DNA of 64,000 bases from JAENVT01 sp963805445 (GTDB taxonomy: Bacteria; Actinomycetota; Acidimicrobiia; Acidimicrobiales; Ilumatobacteraceae): contig CAWDUI010000003.1 in assembly GCA_963805445.1 (NCBI GenBank), positions 124,001 through 188,000 of the forward strand. The letters are read 5' to 3'. The notes under the pieces were generated by a model. The model was not told the DNA's origin and did no database searches. It saw nothing but the letters and a program-made list of their open reading frames with translations. Shown here one piece after another: positions 9,147 to 18,453 of the stretch. The position numbers and the translations under genes were made by a program. Within the stretch, counting starts at the first letter, position 1; each line of letters begins with the position of its first letter.

Positions 9147-9692
9147 TCAGGGCTCCCCGTGCAACAATTCGTACCCCTGTCGCACGTCGACGAGGTGATG
9201 CACGAGATCGTGCAGGACGTACCGGCCGAACGAATCGACGGTGAACGGCGACCCATCGCTGCGCATCCCGGGCCGGTGCCACTGGTCGCCCTCGACGGTG
9301 GTGTACAGGTCGGCCAGCTTCGTGGCGGCGGCCATCAACTCGTCGGTCACCTGCGCCGGATCCTGCAAGTCGTAGCGTTCGGCCACTGCCGTCTCGTCCT
9401 GGTCCCAGTTGGCGAAACGTGGATCGTCCTCGTGCAGCATGCGCCCCAATCGGTACGAGCCCATGTCGTACACGTCGCGCACATGGCATGCGTATTCGAG
9501 CGCCGACCACGTGTCGTGCTGCGGTCGCACGCCGGCCTTCGGGTCGGCCAGGAACTCCGGCCAGGGCGACGCGGCGTCGCGCAGCCGGCTGGCGATCTCG
9601 TCCGCTGCGAACGCACGGGTGTCGAACCCGCAGTCCTCGCATTCACGCACGAGCACCCACGTCCAACTCTTGGTCTCCGGTTCGATCGGCAT
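9147..9692 (-). CDS. DinB-superfamily protein (DUF664/DfsB-like four-helix bundle)
   Basis: About 181 residues. The pattern W-S-A-L-E-Y-A-C-H-V-R-D-V at mid-protein and VLHDLVHHLVDVRQG at the end are the helix faces that carry the metal-binding histidines in DinB/YfiT four-helix bundles. Many actinobacterial relatives are mycothiol- or bacillithiol-dependent transferases of unknown substrate; that role is a family-level guess. The N-terminus begins MPIEPETKSWTWVLVRECEDCGFD, with a Cys pair, as in other members. The start is ATG 9692, with TACGTT 6 nt upstream (leaderless). The gene sits between two inverted 14-bp repeats. It is unrelated to DNA polymerase IV next door despite the shared name. 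Confidence 0.75.
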   Translation of the reverse strand: MPIEPETKSWTWVLVRECEDCGFDTRAFAADEIASRLRDAASPWPEFLADPKAGVRPQHDTWSALEYACHVRDVYDMGSYRLGRMLHEDDPRFANWDQDETAVAERYDLQDPAQVTDELMAAATKLADLYTTVEGDQWHRPGMRSDGSPFTVDSFGRYVLHDLVHHLVDVRQGYELLHGEP

Positions 9693-9698
9693 GGGCCA

Positions 9699-9704
9699 AA
9701 CGTA
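9699..9704 (-). promoter_or_regulatory. -10 box (TACGTT) of the DinB-superfamily gene
   Basis: TANNNT on the minus strand 6 nt before ATG 9692, inside the repeat-bounded segment, so the unit carries its own promoter. Confidence 0.45.
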
Positions 9705-9728
9705 TTCGACATCACCTCCTGCCGACAC

Positions 9729-9742
9729 GCGAAATAGTGGGC
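9729..9742 (-). repeat. Right copy of the 14-bp inverted repeat flanking the DinB-superfamily gene
   Basis: Reverse complement of 9109-9122 with no mismatch over 14 bp. It lies 4 nt from the 3' end of the DNA polymerase IV gene (stop at 9746). Confidence 0.6.
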
Positions 9743-9745
9743 GAT

Positions 9746-10990
9746 CACAGCTCGTGTTCGGCGAGCTCGCGAAATTCATCGGGCACTGAAGCATGTGCCG
9801 ACAACACGACGCCCGCATAGCCGACAGCCGAGCGGCCGAACCGGCGCCGCACCGCATCGACGGAGTGGTCGACGGCCCAGCGCGCCGCCCCGGTCCGCGA
9901 TCCCGGCGCGGTCGGCCTCGTCGGGCAGGATCGGCAGTTCGAGCTGCAGCACGGGCTGGTCGACCAGGTTGGAGACGGAGATCGCCAGCAGCGAGACCTG
10001 GTACTGGTCGGGATGATCGGCCAGTGCCTTGTAGACCAACCGCTCGGCCAACTCCGTCAAGGTCAGAGTGGTCGAGATCGGGTGCGGACCGGTGTGCGAC
10101 CGGGTGACAGCGCGCATGCCGGCGAATCGGACCCGCACCGTCACGGTGCGCCCGGCACGGTGCTTGGCTCGGAGCCGGCTCGCAACGCGATCGGCGAGAT
10201 GGCCGAGCACCGAACGCACGAGATCCGGCGACACGTCGCGGCGCCCGAACGCAGACTGCGCACCGACCGACCCGGCCCGTGGCTGCGGTTGCACACGTCG
10301 GTGATCGTTGTTGGCCGCCAGCGCGCCGACCTTGCCACCGAGGGCTCGTCCCAACAGCGACTCGAGGGCGCCATCGGGTGATGCCGCCAACTGTCCGATG
10401 GTATGGATGCCACGGTCGGCGAGGTGCTGCCGAGTGACCGGGCCGATCCCCCACACCAATCCGACCGGCAGCGGGTCGAGGAAGGCGCGCTCGTCGGCGG
10501 GCTGCACGACGACCAGCCCGTCGGGTTTGGCAACCTGCGACGCGATCTTCGCCAGGTGCTTGGTGCGTGCTGCGCCCACCGAGATGGGCAAGCCGATCTC
10601 GGCGCGGACCCGGCGACGCAACGCCTCGCCGATCACCTCGGGCGGCCCGAACAGATGCACGGATCCTGATACGTCGAGAAACGCCTCGTCGATCGAGATC
10701 CTCTGCACGAGCGGCGTGAAGTCGCCGAGTACCACCATGACCTGATCGGCCAGGCGCTGGTACTCCGAGAAGTGGCCGTGCACGAACGTGAGGTCAGGGC
10801 ACAGGCGCTTCGCCTTCCACCCCGACATGCCTCCCTGCACTCCGAACTTCTTGGCCTCGTACGATGCGGCCAACACCACACCGCCCCCGACCGCGATCGG
10901 GCGGCCGAGCAGCGACGGATCGAGCAGTTGCTCGACCGATGCGTAGAACGCATCGAGATCGGCGTGAAGGATCGTGGCACCACCAGACAC
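9746..10990 (-). CDS. dinB: DNA polymerase IV (Y-family translesion polymerase), frameshifted near the 3' end
   Basis: About 415 residues. The palm has the metal-binding motif ILHADLDAFYASVEQ and the catalytic SIDEAFLDVSG. A helix-hairpin-helix (VWGIGPVTRQHLADRGI) and a little-finger domain follow. It inserts nucleotides opposite damaged bases and is error-prone. The start is GTG 10990, which puts the first aspartate about 10 residues in, as usual. The frame breaks near 9895; after it the protein continues as VDHSVDAVRRRFGRSAVGYA and stops at 9746. A -10 box (10999-11004) and a near-perfect LexA operator (11006-11021) sit directly upstream, so SOS induction is expected. The 3' end lacks an obvious beta-clamp peptide. 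Confidence 0.9.
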
Positions 10991-10998
10991 GCGCGTCG

Positions 10999-11004
10999 AG
11001 TCTA
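10999..11004 (-). promoter_or_regulatory. -10 box (TAGACT) of dinB
   Basis: TANNNT on the minus strand 8 nt before GTG 10990 and adjacent to the LexA box, so bound LexA would cover the core promoter. Confidence 0.5.
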
Positions 11005-11005
11005 G

Positions 11006-11021
11006 TCGAACACCTGTTCGG
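11006..11021 (-). promoter_or_regulatory. LexA operator (SOS box) upstream of dinB
   Basis: TCGAACACCTGTTCGG on the plus strand matches the actinobacterial SOS consensus TCGAAC-N4-GTTCGA at all but the last base. It lies 15 nt upstream of the dinB start, next to the -10 box. HrpA ends on the other side at 11055, so dinB is the only plausible target. Confidence 0.8.
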
Positions 11022-11054
11022 TGTGTCGAAGGCTGGGCGCGACGGTCGGGCCTC

Positions 11055-14000
11055 TCACCCGCGCAGGGCAACCATCCCGGCGACGACTCGTTTGGTACTG
11101 ACCGGTCTGCTCGTGCCCAGCGACGGTGCGAACACGCTGATGCGGAGCTCCTCGAGCATCCACCCGAGATCCACCACCTCGTGGCTGACGTCGCCGGGCG
11201 GCAACGAGTCGAGCAACGACGAATACTCCTGTTCGACCTTGCGTACCTCCGACATCTTGTGGAGGTCCTTCGCAGGGTTCTCCGGCAATTTGTCGAGCCG
11301 TCGGCTGATGCCGGTGACGTAGCGCAGCACGTCGGTGAGGCGGTGCTCGCCGTGGGCGATGACGAAGCCGTTGCGAACCAGCCTCGCCAGGTGTCGGCGT
11401 ACGTCGGCGACGTTCGGCGCAACCGAAGCGCTGATCAGCCTGGACAGGCTCTCTTCGATTCCGGCAGCGACGGCGATGATGTCCGCAGCAATGCGCAACG
11501 CGATCGCGGAGCGCAGTGGCAGTTGCCGGCGTGCCGTGGCAACCAGAGCATCGAACTGTGCGGCAGTCCACACCTCGCCGTGCTCGACGACCAACCGTTC
11601 GGCAACGGCGGCGACGCAATCGGCGGCGATCGCGGTGGCGGTCTGCGGCGCGAATCGGGCAAGCATCAACTTGTCGCGGTTGGCGAGATGTGCCTCCAAT
11701 GCTCGCTTGCCGACCGGCACGGCCAGCACCAACAGCCGCCTGACCCCACCACGCATCACTCGCTGCTGCAGTTCGGCGGTGGTGAAGACACGCAGTGAGA
11801 CGCTGTCGCCATCGTCGAGCAATGCCGGGTACCCGTGCACGGTATGGCCGCCGCGAACGGTGTCGACACGACGCGGCAGGTCGCCCACATCCCATCTGGT
11901 GATGCCGCGGCGTTCGTCGACGGGGGTCGCTCGGGCCACCGCAGTCCGCATGGTCGCCCGCAGCCGGCGTTTGATCTCGTCGAGGTCCTTGCCGATGGCG
12001 ACCACCGACATCGGCCTCGTCGTGCACCGCGAACGTGACCCGCAGGTGATCGGCAACGCGGTCTCGCATCGAACGCGCGGGCCGGCACGCTGACCGACGG
12101 AACGACTGCTTCGACTGCGCGGGCCAAGGCCACCGCCAACGGTTCGTCGGCGACCTCCAGCAGCGCGTAGGCCGCGGCGGTCGTCTCGGCGGCGGGGATC
12201 AGTTGGCGGCGAATGTCCTTGGGCAGCGTCTGCATCAACGCCCCGACGAGATCGGCCCTGACGCCCGGCACCTGCCAGTCGAACCCGTCGGCAGTGAGGC
12301 GACCCAACACGGCGAGAGGCACGTGAACCGTGACGCCGTCGTCAGCTGCGCCGGGGTCGAAGCGGTACGTCACCGGAAAGACCATGTCGGCGTGCGCCCA
12401 CGTGGTGGGGTATTGATGGTCATCGTTGTCCGTCACCCGCCCCAATGCCTCGGCCGTCATGGTCAGCAGCTCGGGTTCGGCGCGCCGAGCGTCCTTCCAC
12501 CACCGATCGAAATGGCGCATCGACACCACTGAGGGGTCGATGCGTTGATCGTAGAAGGCGATCACCGCATCGTCGTCGATCGCATCGAGCTTGCGGGTGC
12601 GGTCCTCGCGGGTTCGCAGATCGTCGAGGAACTCGGCGTTGTGCTTGATGAAGTCGTGGCTCGATGTCCAATCGCCCTCGACCAGCGCGTGGCGGATGAA
12701 CATCGCGCGTGCCTCGGGTGCATCGACGCGGTCGTAGCCGATCGTGCGGTTGCTGACGATCGGCAGGCCGTACAGCGTCACCCGCTCGCCGACCACGGCG
12801 CGCCCACTGCGAGCATCCCAGCGTGGTTCGCCATAGCTGTACTTGGTCAGATGTTCGGCGATGGTCTCGGCCCACTCGGGCTGCACGCTGGCGACCGTGC
12901 GGGCCCACAGCCGGTTCGTCTCGACCAGTTCGGCGGCAATGACCCACTTCGGCTGCCGGCGCGACAGCACCGAGCCGTTGCCGATGGCGAACTTCGAGCC
13001 GTGCGCACCGTGATATTCCCTCCCCCTGTTGTCGTCTGTGCCGTCTCGCATCCCGAGGTGGCTGAGCAGACCCGCCAGCAGCGCTTGATGGATTCGGTCG
13101 GGGTGCGAGGCCTCGCTGCCCGGGCGGATCCCCAGCTGACCCGTCACCTGGCGCAGTTGGCTGAACACGTCCTGCCACTCACGCACACGCAGGTAGTTGA
13201 GGTACTCGCTGCGACACAGCCGCCGGAACTGGTTGCCGGTCAGTTCCTGCTGCCGCGCCCGGAGGTGGTCCCACAGCTTCACGAACGCGAGGAAGTCGCT
13301 GCTCGCTGCCTCGTCGACGGCGAACCGGCGGTGCATCTCGTCGGCAGCCTGGCGGTGCTCGGCCGGTCGCTCGCGCGGATCTTGGATGCTCAGGGCCGCG
13401 GCGATGACCATCACTTCGCGCACGCAGCCGTGCCGTTCGGCTTCCACCACCATCCGGGCCATGCGCGGGTCGATCGGGAGGCGGGCCAGCTGCCGACCGA
13501 CCTTGGTCAGTCGCCGATCAGTCACGGTTGCGCCGGGTTGAGATCGCTCGGTCGCCACCGGCTGCAACGCGCCCAACTCATCGAGCAGCATGTAGCCGTC
13601 GCGGATGGAGCGGCTGTCGGGCGGCTCGATGAACGGAAAGGCGGCGACGTCGCCGAGGCCGAGGTTGGTCATCTGCAAGATGACCGAGGCGAGGCTGGTG
13701 CGCAGGATCTCGGGTTCGGTGAACGCTGGGCGATCGGCAAAGCCCTCCTCGTCGTAGAGCCGGATGCAGATGCCCGGCGCGACGCGGCCGCATCGACCGG
13801 CGCGCTGGTCGGCGGATGCCTGCGACACCGGCTCGATCGGCAGCCGCTGCACCTTCAATCGGTGGCTGTAGCGCGAGATTCGCGCCGTACCGGTGTCGAC
13901 CACGTAACGAACTCCCGGCACCGTCAGCGACGTCTCGGCGACGTTGGTCGACAGCACGATTCGCCGCCCGCGGTGCGACTGGAAGATGCGGTGCTGCTCG

Positions 14001-14764
14001 ACGCTCGACAGCCGGGCATACAGCGGCAGCACCTCGGTGTCACGCAGGTTCGAGCGGCGGAGGGCATCGGCGGTGTCGTGGATCTCGCGTTCGCCCGACA
14101 GGAACACCAGCACGTCGCCGGGCCCTTCGTGGCTCAACTCGTCGACGGCCGCACACACCGCCTGAACCTGATCGTTGCCGGTCTCGCTGTCGTCGCCGAG
14201 AGGTCGATAGCGAACCTCGACCGGGTACGTGCGCCCCTCGACGGTGATGATCGGAGCGTTGTCGAAGTGTTCACTGAACCGCTGCGTATCGATCGTCGCC
14301 GAGGTCACGATCAGCTTCAGGTCGGGTCGTCGCGGCAGCAGCTGACGGATGTAGCCGAGCAGGAAATCGATGTTGAGGCTGCGCTCGTGGGCCTCGTCGA
14401 TGATCAAGGTGTCGTAGCGGCGCAGCATGCGATCGCGTTGGATCTCGGCCAGCAAGATGCCATCGGTCATCACCTTGATCCGTGTCTGATCGCCGACCCG
14501 ATCGGTGAACCGCACCGCGTAGCCGACCGTGGTGCCGAGCTCGCAGCCCATCTCCTCGGCAATGCGGTCGGCAATCGTGCGCGCCGCGATGCGCCTCGGC
14601 TGGGTGTGGCCGATCATTCCGTCGACGCCCCGGCCGGCTCGCAGACAGAACTGTGGCAACTGCGTGCTCTTGCCCGACCCCGTCTCGCCGGCGACGATCA
14701 CCACCTGATGCGCGGCGATGGCCGCGACCAGCTCATCGGCGCGTTCCAGAATCGGCAGTTCCAC
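11055..14764 (-). CDS. hrpA: ATP-dependent DEAH-box RNA helicase HrpA, frameshifted
   Basis: About 1,236 codons, near the usual 1,300 of HrpA. The helicase core is intact: Walker A AGETGSGKSTQLPQ, motif II IIDEAHERS, motif III TSATIDTQRF, then the second RecA domain (LSTNVAETSLTVPGVRYV, QRAGRCGRV), the helicase-associated and OB-fold regions and the long C-terminal DUF3418 region. It unwinds RNA secondary structure and, in E. coli, helps rescue collided ribosomes. The frame breaks near 12065 and again near 12008; the protein resumes as DHLRVTFAVHDEADV and then VAIGKDLDEIKRRL. Sequence upstream of 14764 in the same frame is only antisense of the VOC gene, so I chose GTG 14764 (VELPILERADELVAAI). 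Confidence 0.9.
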
Positions 14765-14811
14765 AGGTACCAGTCTGCTCGGCCGAGGTGCCGTTCGTCG
14801 TCCGGATTGAC

Positions 14812-14831
14812 TGGCGTCGTCGACGACGCCA
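14812..14831. repeat. 20-bp perfect palindrome between hrpA and the VOC gene
   Basis: TGGCGTCGTCGACGACGCCA equals its own reverse complement. It lies in the 157-nt divergent interval, 48 nt upstream of the hrpA start and 44 nt upstream of a TACCGT -10-like box (14875-14880). It could be an operator; the simple GTC/GAC repetition means chance is possible. Confidence 0.4.
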
Positions 14832-14921
14832 CGACGGCAGTGAGATCGTCGAGCGCGTCGACTGACTGGTGAGATACCGTTCGAGTCACATGTCGCGGGC
14901 AGGAATCGGGAGGTCGAATCG

Positions 14922-15656
14922 ATGAGCGAGATCACGTCTCGACTGGTCGCTCTGTGCTTCGATGCCAACGATCCGCTCGAACTGGCGCGCTTTTGGGCCG
15001 CCGCACTTCGGTGGGAGGTCGACGGCGAATCGGAGGATGTGATCTCTGTCGTGCCGACGGATGGCACCAGGTTCCAGATCGATTTCGCAGCGGTCCCCGA
15101 GACGAAGCTCGGCCCGAACCGTCTGCATCTCGATCTGACGACCACGTCGATCGACGACCAACAGGAATCGGTCGCAGAGCTGATCGAGCTCGGCGCCCGC
15201 CACATCGACATCGGCCAACGCCCGGACGAGGGCCACGTGGTGCTCGCCGACCCGGAAGGCAACGAGTTCTGCATCATCGAGCCGGGGAACAAGTTTCTCG
15301 CCGGCTGCGGGCGTCTGGGTTCGATCACGTGCGACGGGACACGCGCGGTCGGCTACTTCTGGAGCGCGGCGCTCGGATGGCCGTTGGTCTGGGATCAGGA
15401 CGAGGAAACCGCGATCCGCGCGCCGGACGGCACGGGTCCGCTCATCACGTGGGGTGGCCCGCCGGTGGCGCCGAAGGCCGGGAAGAACCGACTGCATCTC
15501 GACATCGCCCCGCCCGAACACGTCGACCAGCAAGTGGAAGTGGATCGTCTCACCTCCCTCGGCGCCACTCGCATCGACATCGGCCAAGGCGATGTCGACT
15601 GGGTGGTCATGGCCGATCCCGACGGCAACGAGTTCTGCGTGCTGACCCCCCGGTAA
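14922..15656 (+). CDS. Two-domain VOC (glyoxalase-like) protein
   Basis: A 244-residue protein made of two similar halves of the vicinal-oxygen-chelate (Glyoxalase_6) fold. Each half begins with a short segment ending in R.WAAAL.W or YFWSAALGWPL and ends with DPEGNEFCIIEP or DPDGNEFCVLTPR, the glutamate-containing strand that often binds metal. The repeated NRLHLDL / NRLHLDI strand carries a histidine. Such proteins act as dioxygenases, lyases or antibiotic-binding proteins; the substrate is not evident. The start ATG 14922 has GGGAGG about 8 nt upstream, so unlike many neighbours it uses a leader. The stop is followed 15 nt later by a complex palindromic repeat. Confidence 0.8.
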   Translation: MSEITSRLVALCFDANDPLELARFWAAALRWEVDGESEDVISVVPTDGTRFQIDFAAVPETKLGPNRLHLDLTTTSIDDQQESVAELIELGARHIDIGQRPDEGHVVLADPEGNEFCIIEPGNKFLAGCGRLGSITCDGTRAVGYFWSAALGWPLVWDQDEETAIRAPDGTGPLITWGGPPVAPKAGKNRLHLDIAPPEHVDQQVEVDRLTSLGATRIDIGQGDVDWVVMADPDGNEFCVLTPR

Positions 15657-15671
15657 CGCAAGTCCGCGCAC

Positions 15672-15721
15672 CCGGTCGGGCGCGATATCAGTACGAGGGG
15701 TACTCACAGCGCACCCGACCG
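15672..15721 (+). repeat. Palindromic repeat family 2, copy A
   Basis: Outer arms GGTCGGGCGC and GCGCACCCGACC pair with a small bulge, and inner arms AGTAC/GTACT pair around GAGGG. About 40 of 48 positions match the inverted copy at 46872-46920, including GGTCGGGCGCGAT and GGGTACTCACAGCGC. It starts 15 nt after the VOC stop codon. A probable folded 3'-end element; no U-tract follows. Confidence 0.6.
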
Positions 15722-15727
15722 TCGCAG

Positions 15728-15774
15728 CGGGTTCGATCTCGGTAGCGGGAGTACCGAAACCGCGCCCAACCCGG
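15728..15774 (+). repeat. Palindromic repeat family 2, degenerate tandem copy A'
   Basis: Directly after copy A, the segment CGGGTTCGATCTCGGTAG ... GTACCGAAACCGCGCCCAAC aligns to copy A in the same orientation at roughly 70% identity, so this looks like a diverged tandem duplicate. Outer arms CGGGTT and AACCCG pair. It lies between the VOC gene and the transporter. Confidence 0.45.
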
Positions 15775-15834
15775 CGGGACACGGGATCGAGGGCGCGCCG
15801 CGGATATCAGGCGGCGCGCTCCGGGCCCGGTCGG

Positions 15835-15840
15835 TACCAT
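15835..15840 (+). promoter_or_regulatory. -10 box (TACCAT) of the EamA transporter gene
   Basis: TANNNT with a 6-nt gap to GTG 15847 and no Shine-Dalgarno, which supports GTG as the start of a leaderless mRNA. Confidence 0.45.
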
Positions 15841-15846
15841 CGCCGA

Positions 15847-16743
15847 GTGGGTCTGGTCCTGGCGGGAATCGGTGTGCTGGTGTTCAGCTTCAGCTTGCCG
15901 ATGACGAAGATCGCGGTGCGCGGGTTCGACCCGGCGTTGGCGGCGGTCGGGCGTGCCGCCGTCGCCAGCATCTTCGCCGTGATCGTGCTGTTGGTCGTCA
16001 AGCCGGCCCGTCCCAACCGGGCCCAGACGGGGCGTCTGGTGCTGGTCGTCGGCGGGGTGATCTTCGGGTTTCCGACCCTCGTGGCCTACGCCCTCCGGCA
16101 CACCGCGAGCCTGCATGGCTCGGTGGTCAACGGGCTGCTGCCGCTCGCCACCGCCGGTCTGGCTGTGCTGCGCGCCGGGGAGCGGCCGTCCGGCGCGTAC
16201 TGGGCGTGCAGTGCGATCGGATTCTCAGCGGTCGTGGCCTATGTCGTGCACGAAGGCGGAGGCACGTTGCACGCCGCCGATGCCCTGCTGATCCTGGCCG
16301 TCCTCGCTGCGGCGGTCGGGTATGCCGAGGGTGCGTTGCTCTCGCGGCAGCTGGGTGGTTGGCAGGTGATCTGCTGGGCATTGGTCCTCGGCGCACCATT
16401 GACGTGGACCGTCACGATCATCACCGCCGGCCGCACCGGCCTGCACGCCAGTGGAGGGCAATGGGCGGCGTTCGGCTACACCGCGTTGTTCTCGATGTTC
16501 CTCGGCTTCTTCGCCTGGTATGCGGGAATGGCTCTGGCCGGGATCGCCAGGGCCAGCCAGGTGCAGCTGGCGCAACCCGCGCTCTCGATGGTGTGGGGCT
16601 GGCCGCTGCTCGGCGAGCACCTCTCGCCGGCGGCGATCGCGACGATCGTGGTCGTGTTGAGCGCGGTCGTCATCGGCCGCACTGCCGTGGTACGAACAGC
16701 ACAACCAATTCCCGGCCCGGTGCGAGATGCCACACTGATGTGA
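15847..16743 (+). CDS. EamA/DMT-family transporter
   Basis: A 298-residue integral membrane protein with about ten hydrophobic helices arranged as two EamA repeats (first repeat ends near VVKPARPNRAQ; the second begins ALLILAVLAAAVGYAEGALL). DMT exporters of this size usually export amino acids or other metabolites. The GTG start gives an immediate first helix (GLVLAGIGVLVFSFSLPMTKIAVRG), with the SFSLPMTKIA stretch typical of the first repeat. Its stop overlaps the next start (TGATG at 16741-16745), so it is cotranscribed with the amidohydrolase. The substrate is unknown. Confidence 0.85.
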   Translation: MGLVLAGIGVLVFSFSLPMTKIAVRGFDPALAAVGRAAVASIFAVIVLLVVKPARPNRAQTGRLVLVVGGVIFGFPTLVAYALRHTASLHGSVVNGLLPLATAGLAVLRAGERPSGAYWACSAIGFSAVVAYVVHEGGGTLHAADALLILAVLAAAVGYAEGALLSRQLGGWQVICWALVLGAPLTWTVTIITAGRTGLHASGGQWAAFGYTALFSMFLGFFAWYAGMALAGIARASQVQLAQPALSMVWGWPLLGEHLSPAAIATIVVVLSAVVIGRTAVVRTAQPIPGPVRDATLM

Positions 16744-17954
16744 TGCCGTACAACTCCACCGGGCTCGTCGTGCACGACGCCGACGCCCATGTCATGGAGA
16801 CCCCGAACTGGCTCCGCGACCATGCCGACCCGGCGATCCGCGACCGCATCCCCGCACTCACCTACTCCGGCGGCAACGAACTGCGCCAGACCGGCGATCC
16901 CGCCGAGCAGCTCCGCGACGTCGACGAGGCGTTCAACCGCCTCGTCGCCCGCCATCGGTCGGCGGAGTACCTCGACCACGAGGCAACCGAGATCATGGCC
17001 CGCAAGAACTTCGCCGCGACCGGTGGCTTCATCGCCGAAGACCGTGGCCGGGCACTCGATCTCCTCGGGTTCGCCAGCCAGTTGATCTTCAACACCTTCC
17101 ACAACTCCCGCCTGCGGAACTGGGAGCACTCCGGCGATCTCGAGTTGGCCATCGGGGCGGCCCGGGCCCACAACCGGGCGATGATCGAGTTCTGCTCGAC
17201 CGACCCGCGCTTGCTGCCGACGCTCTACGTCCCGTTGGCCGATCTCGAGCGCGCCGGCGAACTGGCCACAGAAGCCATCTCGATGGGCGCTGCAGCGCTG
17301 CTGGTCGCATCGGGCTGCCCACCGACGCATTCGCCGAGCCACCTCGCTCTCGACGCGGTCTGGGCGGCGGCCAGCGAGGCGCGCATCCCGATCGTGTTCC
17401 ACGTCGGTGGCACCGGTGAGCTGATCGATCCCAACTACTTCCGCAACGGCCTGCCCATCCCACCCGACTTTCACGGTGGCGAGGAGAACTTCCGCTCGGT
17501 CGACTACATGGGCATTCCCGGCCCGCCCGCGCAGACGCTGGCAACGATGATCTTCGACGGAGTTTTCGAACGGTTCCCTTCGTTGCGCGTCGGGGTGATC
17601 GAGCAGGGGGCGGTGTGGGTTCCGTCGTGGATGCGCCAGATGGAGGCCGCCTTCGACGCGTTCTCCCGTCACGAGGAACGCCTGCGGGCGCTGTCGTTGC
17701 GACCGAGCGAGTTCGTCCGTCGACAGATGCGCTTCACCCCGTATCCCACCGAAGACGTCGGTTGGATCATCGAGCAGGCCGGCACCGAGGTGTGCATGTT
17801 CTCGTCCGACTACCCGCATGTCGAAGGTGGACGCCGCCCGATCGAACGATTCGAAGCCAGCTTGGCCAACACGTCGACCGAGGCTCGTCAGGCCTTCTAC
17901 CACGACAACTTCGTCGACGTGATGGGAGCCGGCCTCGGCGCGGTCCACGCCTGA
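16743..17954 (+). CDS. Amidohydrolase family protein (ACMSD-like metal-dependent hydrolase)
   Basis: About 403 residues of the amidohydrolase_2 superfamily. The N-terminal DADAHVME supplies the metal-binding D/H-x-H-type motif (here DADAH). Further blocks are IPIVFHVGG, with the next metal histidine, FPSLRVGVIEQGAVW, and FSSDYPHVEGG, with the catalytic aspartate. Members decarboxylate or hydrolyse aromatic or amide substrates such as 2-amino-3-carboxymuconate semialdehyde. The start ATG 16743 overlaps the transporter stop. It is intact and of typical length. It may process the compound moved by the transporter (inference). Confidence 0.85.
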   Translation: MPYNSTGLVVHDADAHVMETPNWLRDHADPAIRDRIPALTYSGGNELRQTGDPAEQLRDVDEAFNRLVARHRSAEYLDHEATEIMARKNFAATGGFIAEDRGRALDLLGFASQLIFNTFHNSRLRNWEHSGDLELAIGAARAHNRAMIEFCSTDPRLLPTLYVPLADLERAGELATEAISMGAAALLVASGCPPTHSPSHLALDAVWAAASEARIPIVFHVGGTGELIDPNYFRNGLPIPPDFHGGEENFRSVDYMGIPGPPAQTLATMIFDGVFERFPSLRVGVIEQGAVWVPSWMRQMEAAFDAFSRHEERLRALSLRPSEFVRRQMRFTPYPTEDVGWIIEQAGTEVCMFSSDYPHVEGGRRPIERFEASLANTSTEARQAFYHDNFVDVMGAGLGAVHA

Positions 17955-17957
17955 GGC

Positions 17958-18428
17958 TCACGTCTCGATCGGGTCGCCCAACAGGTAACGGGCACCCGCC
18001 CCGCGTCGGGCGGCGCGGTCGCCGAGGTTGTACAGCGCGCACGTGTCGAGCGACAGGCAGCCGCACCCGATGCAACCGTCGAGCCGGTCACGCAACATCT
18101 CCAACGCGGCGATCTGCTCGTCGATGCGCGGCAGCCACCGGCCCGAAAGCCTGCTCCAGTCGTCGCGGGTCGGCGTGCGTTGTGATGGGAGTGCGGCAAG
18201 CGCCGCGGCGATCTCTTCGAGCGAGAGACCGATTCGTTGGGCGACCCGGATGAAGGCGACACGGCGCAGCGCATCGGGCTTGTACCGCCGGTGGCCGGAA
18301 CTGTTGCGCTCGGAGTGGATCAGCCCGTTGGACTCGTAGAACCGCAGCGCCGACGTGGCGACGTCGGCCCGTGCCGCCAACTCGCCCACCGAGAACCTTC
18401 TGGCTTCGGATGCCTTGACTTCAACCAT
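17958..18428 (-). CDS. soxR: SoxR-like MerR-family redox-sensing regulator
   Basis: A 156-residue MerR-type activator. The N-terminal winged helix reads FSVGELAARADVATSALRFYESNGLI with the following GHRRYKPDALRR wing; a dimerisation helix follows; the C-terminus has CIGCGCLSLDTC, the C-x2-C-x-C-x5-C pattern that binds the [2Fe-2S] cluster in SoxR. Oxidation of the cluster by redox-cycling compounds or nitric oxide switches the promoter on. I chose ATG 18428 because it places the HTH about 12 residues in, as in SoxR; in-frame ATGs further upstream run into the divergent gene. This start lies inside the 20-bp operator, so the protein should also control its own transcription. It is divergent from the Rieske gene. 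Confidence 0.85.
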   Translation of the reverse strand: MVEVKASEARRFSVGELAARADVATSALRFYESNGLIHSERNSSGHRRYKPDALRRVAFIRVAQRIGLSLEEIAAALAALPSQRTPTRDDWSRLSGRWLPRIDEQIAALEMLRDRLDGCIGCGCLSLDTCALYNLGDRAARRGAGARYLLGDPIET

Positions 18429-18445
18429 GGTTGAAGTTCTACCGT
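18415..18445 (+). promoter_or_regulatory. MerR-type promoter of the Rieske gene (-35 TTGACT, 19-bp spacer, -10 TACCGT)
   Basis: TTGACT at 18415-18420 and TACCGT at 18440-18445 are separated by exactly 19 bp, the over-long spacer typical of MerR-family activated promoters. The spacer carries the palindromic operator. The -10 ends 8 nt before ATG 18454, so the activated mRNA should start at or next to the start codon. Confidence 0.8.
18418..18437. promoter_or_regulatory. SoxR-type operator, 20-bp perfect palindrome
   Basis: ACTTCAACCATGGTTGAAGT is its own reverse complement and lies in the 19-bp spacer. The E. coli SoxR site is an 18-bp dyad with TCAA/TTGA arms, matching the arms here. Confidence 0.8.
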
Positions 18446-18453
18446 GTCGCCCC

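Noticed and set aside
11756..15328. HrpA starting near 15328 with a 180-residue extra N-terminus
   Set aside because: That part is antisense of the VOC gene and rich in Ser/Arg without any family resemblance; the helicase proper starts at about 14764.
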